Virus record (IMG/VR): IMGVR_UViG_3300040810_000157
Location: 1 to 37,331 of that record
Length of the DNA: 37,331 nucleotides
Origin: a virus
Direction: 5' to 3' (one strand)
Below are positions 32,967-37,331 of this stretch, in pieces. Positions within the stretch are counted from its first letter, which is position 1. Every line of letters starts with the position of its first letter. The notes under the pieces were generated by a model, which was not told the origin of the DNA, made no database searches, and saw only the letters and a list, made by a program, of their open reading frames with translations. Made by a program: the position numbers and the translations under genes.

Positions 32967-33271
32967 TGAGTAGTATAATTAAATTAGGACAGGTCTACTC
33001 TTTTAAACTAAACAGCGGAGAAGAAGTAGTATCTAAAGTAGTAGGGAATGAAGATGGATTTTTTGAACTTGAAGATCCAGTATCTCTTGCACCCAGTCAG
33101 ACTGGCATGGCTCTTATCCCTAGTGTATTTTCTGCTTCAACTGCTGAAAATCCAAGACTAAATACTAATAGTGTTTCTCTTATTGCTGTCACAGCAGATG
33201 AAGTCAAAGACAAATATAGAGAAGCAACAACCGGAGTAACAGTACCGGAGAAAAAAATATTAGTAGGATAA
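32966..33271 (+). CDS. Small Sm-like beta protein of marine phages
   Basis: A 101-residue protein with KLGQVYSFKLNSGEEVVSKVV followed by FELEDPVSLAP, a pattern of short strands resembling an Sm/Hfq-like barrel, and a C-terminal KYREATTGVTVPEKKI. Proteins of this type are common in marine T4-like phages and lack a known role. It starts at the last base of the glutaredoxin stop codon, so the two are translationally coupled. Confidence 0.7.
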   Translation: MSSIIKLGQVYSFKLNSGEEVVSKVVGNEDGFFELEDPVSLAPSQTGMALIPSVFSASTAENPRLNTNSVSLIAVTADEVKDKYREATTGVTVPEKKILVG

Positions 33272-33277
33272 AATTAC

Positions 33278-33556
33278 ATGGCGAAATTAAGCCGCAAAGG
33301 AGATAAGAACACTACAGGTGGTAAAATTCTCAAAGGCTCAGAAACTGTCTTTGCAGAGGGCAAACCTGTAGGTCTTCATGTTAGTGAAATTTCTCCACAC
33401 GATCCAAAACCAAATAAAAAACCTCACAAAGCCGCAAAAACAACTGAAGGTAGTCCCACAGTTTTTTGTGAAGGTAAACCTGTACTCAGAGTAGGTTCCG
33501 GAAACGATTGTAAACATAAAATCGTAGAAGGAGCAGAAACGGTATTTGTTCCGTAG
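33278..33556 (+). CDS. PAAR-repeat spike tip protein
   Basis: A 92-residue protein with two ETVFAEGKPV / PTVFCEGKPV repeats and a GSGNDCKHKI segment, typical of PAAR proteins. These form the conical metal-binding tip on the baseplate central spike (T4 gp5.4 position) and help pierce the outer membrane. Cys/His residues near the C-terminus may bind the metal. It precedes a large structural protein with eight bases between. Confidence 0.82.
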   Translation: MAKLSRKGDKNTTGGKILKGSETVFAEGKPVGLHVSEISPHDPKPNKKPHKAAKTTEGSPTVFCEGKPVLRVGSGNDCKHKIVEGAETVFVP

Positions 33557-33564
33557 GGTAACAT

Positions 33565-36500
33565 ATGGCAGACACAGGTAAACAAAGTCCTTTAGGTCAA
33601 AACGTATTAGGTGGCCTTTTACAAAACAGATGTCTTAGGATCAATCCTAATGCCCAATTCTTTATGGGTATCAGTAGATCAAATTCAGAGTATATATTCG
33701 GTACACTTGTTCAGAATACTGTGCTTAGAATGCTTGTGTGGTCTATTAATGATGCTTATCTAAGAGGGGTAGTGGGAAGTAGCACATATAATAATCTTAT
33801 TTCAATTAGTGGAAATGGCAGTTGCTACGCATTAGGAAATTCAAAACCTCCTACATATATTGCAGAAGATTCCTCAGAATCATGGGCAGGAAAAACATCA
33901 GGATCATCGGACTGTAAAGCAGTCGAATATGCTGAATCTTTAGGTATAACAGGTGCATTACCTGGACCCGCAAACGCAGGATATTCTGTAACAGGCGTGA
34001 CAGATTATGGGCAACAAGCCACATGGTTACCTTACGACATGTCAAACCCAAATAATAGTATTACTCAATGGGGTTGGATTAGATGTCATGCTTTACAGGC
34101 ACATAATGAATTTAATTGGCATGCTCAACCTGGCAGAGAAGGCCAAGCATCACCTAGATATGAAGATTTTTTAGGTTCGTTTAACGAAGCATACAGTTTT
34201 GCTCAATACAATAATAGAACAATATCTACATCACAAAATGCTGAAACGTTTTTACAAGGTTCTTTCAGTAATATGGATGATCTAATTACTGGAGATGTTA
34301 CGGGTATATCTTTATATACACAAGGTCTTGCAGATGATTTACAATGTTTGCAAAAAATATTTGATTTTAAACGATTAGATCGTTTTGGATTCCCCTCAAC
34401 ATTATTACAGCAATTATATGAACATGGTGGACTAACAACAGATTTAAATTTAGCCTTAGGAGCCGCCGGTCTTCAGGAAAGAGAAATTAGAAGTTTATCC
34501 AAAGCAAACGATCATGGTACTGCGGAACAAGAACGAAAAATATATACGGCATTTTTATCTATTGCTGGAAAAAACTTACAAGTCTGTTTATCAGCATTAA
34601 CAAACAATGCATTTCTTTTAAATTATCGTTGTGATCCAAATAACGTAGGTGGAGGCACCGGAGCCACAACAATACGTACATTAGCAGATATGTTAAACCC
34701 TTGGTATCTATTTTATAATTGTAGAGAATCTCTTACGGTACCTCTGTACAATACATCGTATAATCAAATCAGAATTACCGGTTCAAAAACATATTATTTA
34801 ATTTACCCTGATCCAAATAATCGGGGAGCTCCAAACCCGGCACTTGATTCTACAGCAGTAAGAAATGTTGTAGGTACATTATTTACTAAAGGAAAACCGG
34901 GTCCATTTGAAGAAACTAGAATTGACTCAACACCTAGTAATGTTCTTCCTAAAGGATATGATTCATATTTAGGAAAACAAAATGAAGTTATACCTGAAGC
35001 CATAGCAATAGCCGCCGGTGCAGTAAGATATGCTTTTTTACAAATCAGTAATATTGAGCAGATTACTCCTGGTGAATTGGGTAACTGTCTTCAAAATTTA
35101 GAATTAATGTCAGACGATACTGGACAACCAAGTACTCCGGCAACAAGTCAGTCAAATTTACAAAAACCAGTAGATGTTAGTTTAGTAAATGAAATACAAG
35201 AGCAAATGGGTTTAGGATCTAATGTGGGCGGTAATTACAGAATGGACGACTTTTTTGGCAATATGTCAGGTAATCCATATAATTGGCGTCAGTTGTATAG
35301 TTATCTAGCAGGAGATAATGAAATACAAAACGTTACTGCTTCTGCACGATCTTCAGATTTAGCAGCCATTTATCAACAATTGTTTTTAGCAGTATCGTGG
35401 GAAGCAATGGCAATGTCTTTAAAATTAGAATACACTTGTACAAGAACTACAGATGCAGTAGCAAATGTTGTTAATCCGGATTATCAACCAGATCCCGCAG
35501 AACCAGATTATAATCCTTATCGGTTTATTCTTGCACCAGAAACTGATCCTCCCTCATATACAAATAATCAATGGCAACCTTCATTGTGGTCCGCGGGGTA
35601 TAGAATTAAACCAAGTCAAGGAGAATATACTTTATTAACCAATGACGGTGGCGGATATGGTAGGGGCGGTGCTCCGGATCCAGCAGTTACTATTGACTAC
35701 ACAACATTTAATAGTGATGGTTCAAGTATCGAAGTATCAAGTATAGGTAGAAATGATGCACAAACAGGTAGCAACGGTGCTGGAACGTTTGGAAGAGTTC
35801 AAGGCGTCGAAGTTAGTGGCGGCGAAGCAGTATATTTTGCTACAAATATCCCAACTGCGGATTGGGAATCCCCGGATCCATACGCACCAATACCGGCACC
35901 GAATGATCCTCCACCGGGTTTTGAAGACCCAGGTGGTGTTTTTCCTAATTACCAAGATGCGAATCCGGGATACGGCGCACCAGTTGCTAATACAGATGTA
36001 ATTGCAGAGCCTGAATATCCCCCAATAGGCACTTATAGTTGGAGACCTGCAACAGGAGGAACAAATTCACCTTATCAATCTAGTTATAGTTATAACTCTG
36101 TTACTCAATATTATATTAATGCGGCTAACAGTGAAATTTCTCAAATTTCTAATCAGTCTTCGGCTGATATAAATCAAGTAAATCTGATTTGGGAAATCAT
36201 GGGAAAACAAATGAAGGTAGAACAACGCAGTAGATATAATGGATTGGGAAGAGTAGAAATTCCTAGAGATCCCTTTACATATTCTAATCAAGACCTAGTA
36301 TCATTTGTAGATAGCATGCCTGATTATTCTGACTATAGAACAGGTCTTCAAGGTAGGGTTACTATAGAATTAATTATAGATAGAGCATGTGATGTTGGGC
36401 AAAACATCATGGCTCAAATGAGACAAGAAAGAAATGAAAAAACTCTTGCAAATTGCGGCATACCATTAAACAATAACATTCCAGATAGAACTCCCGCTTC

Positions 36501-36963
36501 AACGATACGAACACTAGTAACAAACGGAACAGTGCCCGGCGCATTAGAAGGAATTGTTATCGGCGATACTCAATGGGTCAACCCGGGCTGGCCTCAAATT
36601 GATTTACCCGGTGGAGTCGTAACTACTGCTCCAGGAGTTGTAGATAACGGAGTTTTCTTAACTCCTATATCAGGGACAGGCCCCGGAGACTTTACTCCTT
36701 TAACTACCGATGTAGAATATCCAGTTATAGGACCAGTTATATCTGTTGGTCCTCCTGATACAGTTGTCAGTGGACCTAACGATCCCAATGAAGGCCAGCC
36801 AACAACAAATACACCAGGTGGCGGAGATGCCGGCGGAGGAACTAACTCAGGTGGAGGAACTCCGTCAGGTCCAAACACTCCATTTGTTCCCCCGCAATCA
36901 GTTCAAAGTGCAATCGATAAAGTTATTCATTGTAACTGTGATTGTTGGGACTTGCTCGGCTAA
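33565..36963 (+). CDS. Large virion structural protein (baseplate/spike region)
   Basis: An 1132-residue protein of a type found next to PAAR genes in marine T4-like phages: it opens with TGKQSPLGQNVLGGLLQN and contains TYNNLISISGNGSCYALGNSKPPTY-like text and FDFKRLDRFGFPSTLLQQL. The C-terminal third is rich in Pro/Gly/Asn (about 780-850 and 1000-1110) and ends with the Cys-rich IHCNCDCWDLLG. Likely a baseplate or tail structural protein; no lysozyme or hydrolase motif is evident. The terminal CNCDC cluster could bind metal or form a disulfide knot. Function beyond 'virion component' is inferred from neighbours. Confidence 0.65.
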   Translation: MADTGKQSPLGQNVLGGLLQNRCLRINPNAQFFMGISRSNSEYIFGTLVQNTVLRMLVWSINDAYLRGVVGSSTYNNLISISGNGSCYALGNSKPPTYIAEDSSESWAGKTSGSSDCKAVEYAESLGITGALPGPANAGYSVTGVTDYGQQATWLPYDMSNPNNSITQWGWIRCHALQAHNEFNWHAQPGREGQASPRYEDFLGSFNEAYSFAQYNNRTISTSQNAETFLQGSFSNMDDLITGDVTGISLYTQGLADDLQCLQKIFDFKRLDRFGFPSTLLQQLYEHGGLTTDLNLALGAAGLQEREIRSLSKANDHGTAEQERKIYTAFLSIAGKNLQVCLSALTNNAFLLNYRCDPNNVGGGTGATTIRTLADMLNPWYLFYNCRESLTVPLYNTSYNQIRITGSKTYYLIYPDPNNRGAPNPALDSTAVRNVVGTLFTKGKPGPFEETRIDSTPSNVLPKGYDSYLGKQNEVIPEAIAIAAGAVRYAFLQISNIEQITPGELGNCLQNLELMSDDTGQPSTPATSQSNLQKPVDVSLVNEIQEQMGLGSNVGGNYRMDDFFGNMSGNPYNWRQLYSYLAGDNEIQNVTASARSSDLAAIYQQLFLAVSWEAMAMSLKLEYTCTRTTDAVANVVNPDYQPDPAEPDYNPYRFILAPETDPPSYTNNQWQPSLWSAGYRIKPSQGEYTLLTNDGGGYGRGGAPDPAVTIDYTTFNSDGSSIEVSSIGRNDAQTGSNGAGTFGRVQGVEVSGGEAVYFATNIPTADWESPDPYAPIPAPNDPPPGFEDPGGVFPNYQDANPGYGAPVANTDVIAEPEYPPIGTYSWRPATGGTNSPYQSSYSYNSVTQYYINAANSEISQISNQSSADINQVNLIWEIMGKQMKVEQRSRYNGLGRVEIPRDPFTYSNQDLVSFVDSMPDYSDYRTGLQGRVTIELIIDRACDVGQNIMAQMRQERNEKTLANCGIPLNNNIPDRTPASTIRTLVTNGTVPGALEGIVIGDTQWVNPGWPQIDLPGGVVTTAPGVVDNGVFLTPISGTGPGDFTPLTTDVEYPVIGPVISVGPPDTVVSGPNDPNEGQPTTNTPGGGDAGGGTNSGGGTPSGPNTPFVPPQSVQSAIDKVIHCNCDCWDLLG

Positions 36964-36991
36964 AACTTTTTCTACCTACCCCTTGATTCGC

Positions 36992-37018
36992 ATTAAATAT
37001 TAGTATACAATATACTAA
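36992..37018 (+). promoter_or_regulatory. Promoter-like motif and palindrome upstream of metK
   Basis: ATTAAATA (36992-36999), also found upstream of glutaredoxin at 32702-32709, is a weak match to the late promoter. It is followed by a perfect 8 bp inverted repeat TTAGTATA-caa-TATACTAA (37000-37018) directly before the ribosome site AAAGG (37017-37021). The hairpin overlaps the edge of the ribosome site and could act on transcription or translation of metK. Confidence 0.45.
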
Positions 37019-37027
37019 AGGAAACAT

Positions 37028-37331
37028 ATGAGTTATTATTTTACGAGTGAAAGTGTCTCAGAAGGACACCCAGATAAAGTTGCGGATGCAATCAGTGATG
37101 CAATACTTGATTCATTTATGCAACACAGAGACCCTAGTTTACGATGTGCGTGTGAAACTCTAGTAACTACAAATAAAGTAGTAGTTGCAGGAGAATATAA
37201 AGGAGCAATTGACAGTTTAGATGTTGAATATCTTGTACGTAGAGTTGTTAAAAATATTGGTTATGAGCAAGAAGGCTTCCATTGGAACAACTTAGACATA
37301 CAAAATTTACTACATGGACAGTCGCCTGATA
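37028..37331 (+). CDS. metK: S-adenosylmethionine synthetase, N-terminal part (cut by window end)
   Basis: The reading frame from ATG 37028 runs open to the window end (101 codons) and opens MSYYFTSESVSEGHPDKVAD, followed by AISDAILDSF and VVVAGEYKG, the unmistakable N-terminus of MetK, including the SEGHPDK ATP-binding motif. The enzyme makes SAM from methionine and ATP. In a phage it is an auxiliary metabolic gene that could feed methylation, polyamine synthesis or radical SAM enzymes such as the one at the start of this window. Identity is firm; integrity beyond the window is unknown. Confidence 0.95.
   Translation, partial: MSYYFTSESVSEGHPDKVADAISDAILDSFMQHRDPSLRCACETLVTTNKVVVAGEYKGAIDSLDVEYLVRRVVKNIGYEQEGFHWNNLDIQNLLHGQSPD

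Overview
This window looks like part of the genome of a marine T4-like myovirus (tailed phage with a contractile tail). The evidence is a run of recognisable T4-type head genes in T4 order (portal gp20, prohead core proteins, protease gp21, scaffold gp22, major capsid gp23), a tape measure protein, a gp26-like baseplate/tail assembly protein, a PAAR spike tip, class Ia ribonucleotide reductase NrdA/NrdB with a glutaredoxin, and promoters of the T4 late type (TATAAATA / CTAAATA). The low GC content, the repeat-rich fibre proteins and the accessory genes resemble phages of SAR11 (Pelagibacter) or similar pelagic bacteria. That host assignment is an inference.

Layout. 1-1630: a radical SAM/SPASM protein and a PD-(D/E)XK nuclease. 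1631-2090: no protein gene, but a densely folded region that reads as a large structured RNA on the + strand, ending in two hairpins. 2103-3187 (minus): a gp26-like protein with a canonical -1 ribosomal frameshift signal at its 3' end, giving a 361-residue fusion; this is the G/GT logic of tail assembly chaperones. 3292-6765: the tape measure, divergent from that gene, with two face-to-face late promoters between them. 6799-13674: portal, SGNH hydrolase, core proteins, protease, scaffold and major capsid protein, closed by a strong terminator. 13742-15812: an accessory island with a consensus sigma70 promoter, an acidic protein of unknown function, a sulfotransferase-like protein and an opposing HNH-like zinc protein that lacks the usual histidines.

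15909-28671: five consecutive modular fibre/adhesin genes (about 12.7 kb) built from shared peptide repeats, shared N-terminal and C-terminal modules and near-identical DNA segments, consistent with shuffling by recombination. 28783-32966: a small conserved protein, nrdA, nrdB and glutaredoxin, which supply deoxynucleotides. 32966-36963: an Sm-like small protein, a PAAR tip protein and a large virion structural protein. From 37028 to the window end: the start of metK (S-adenosylmethionine synthetase), an auxiliary metabolic gene preceded by a palindrome.

The observations most worth following are the frameshifted gp26-like gene, the structured RNA at 1631-2090, the promoter-terminator-bounded island after the capsid gene, the fibre array with long identical segments, and an unusual metal-ligand spacing in NrdB.
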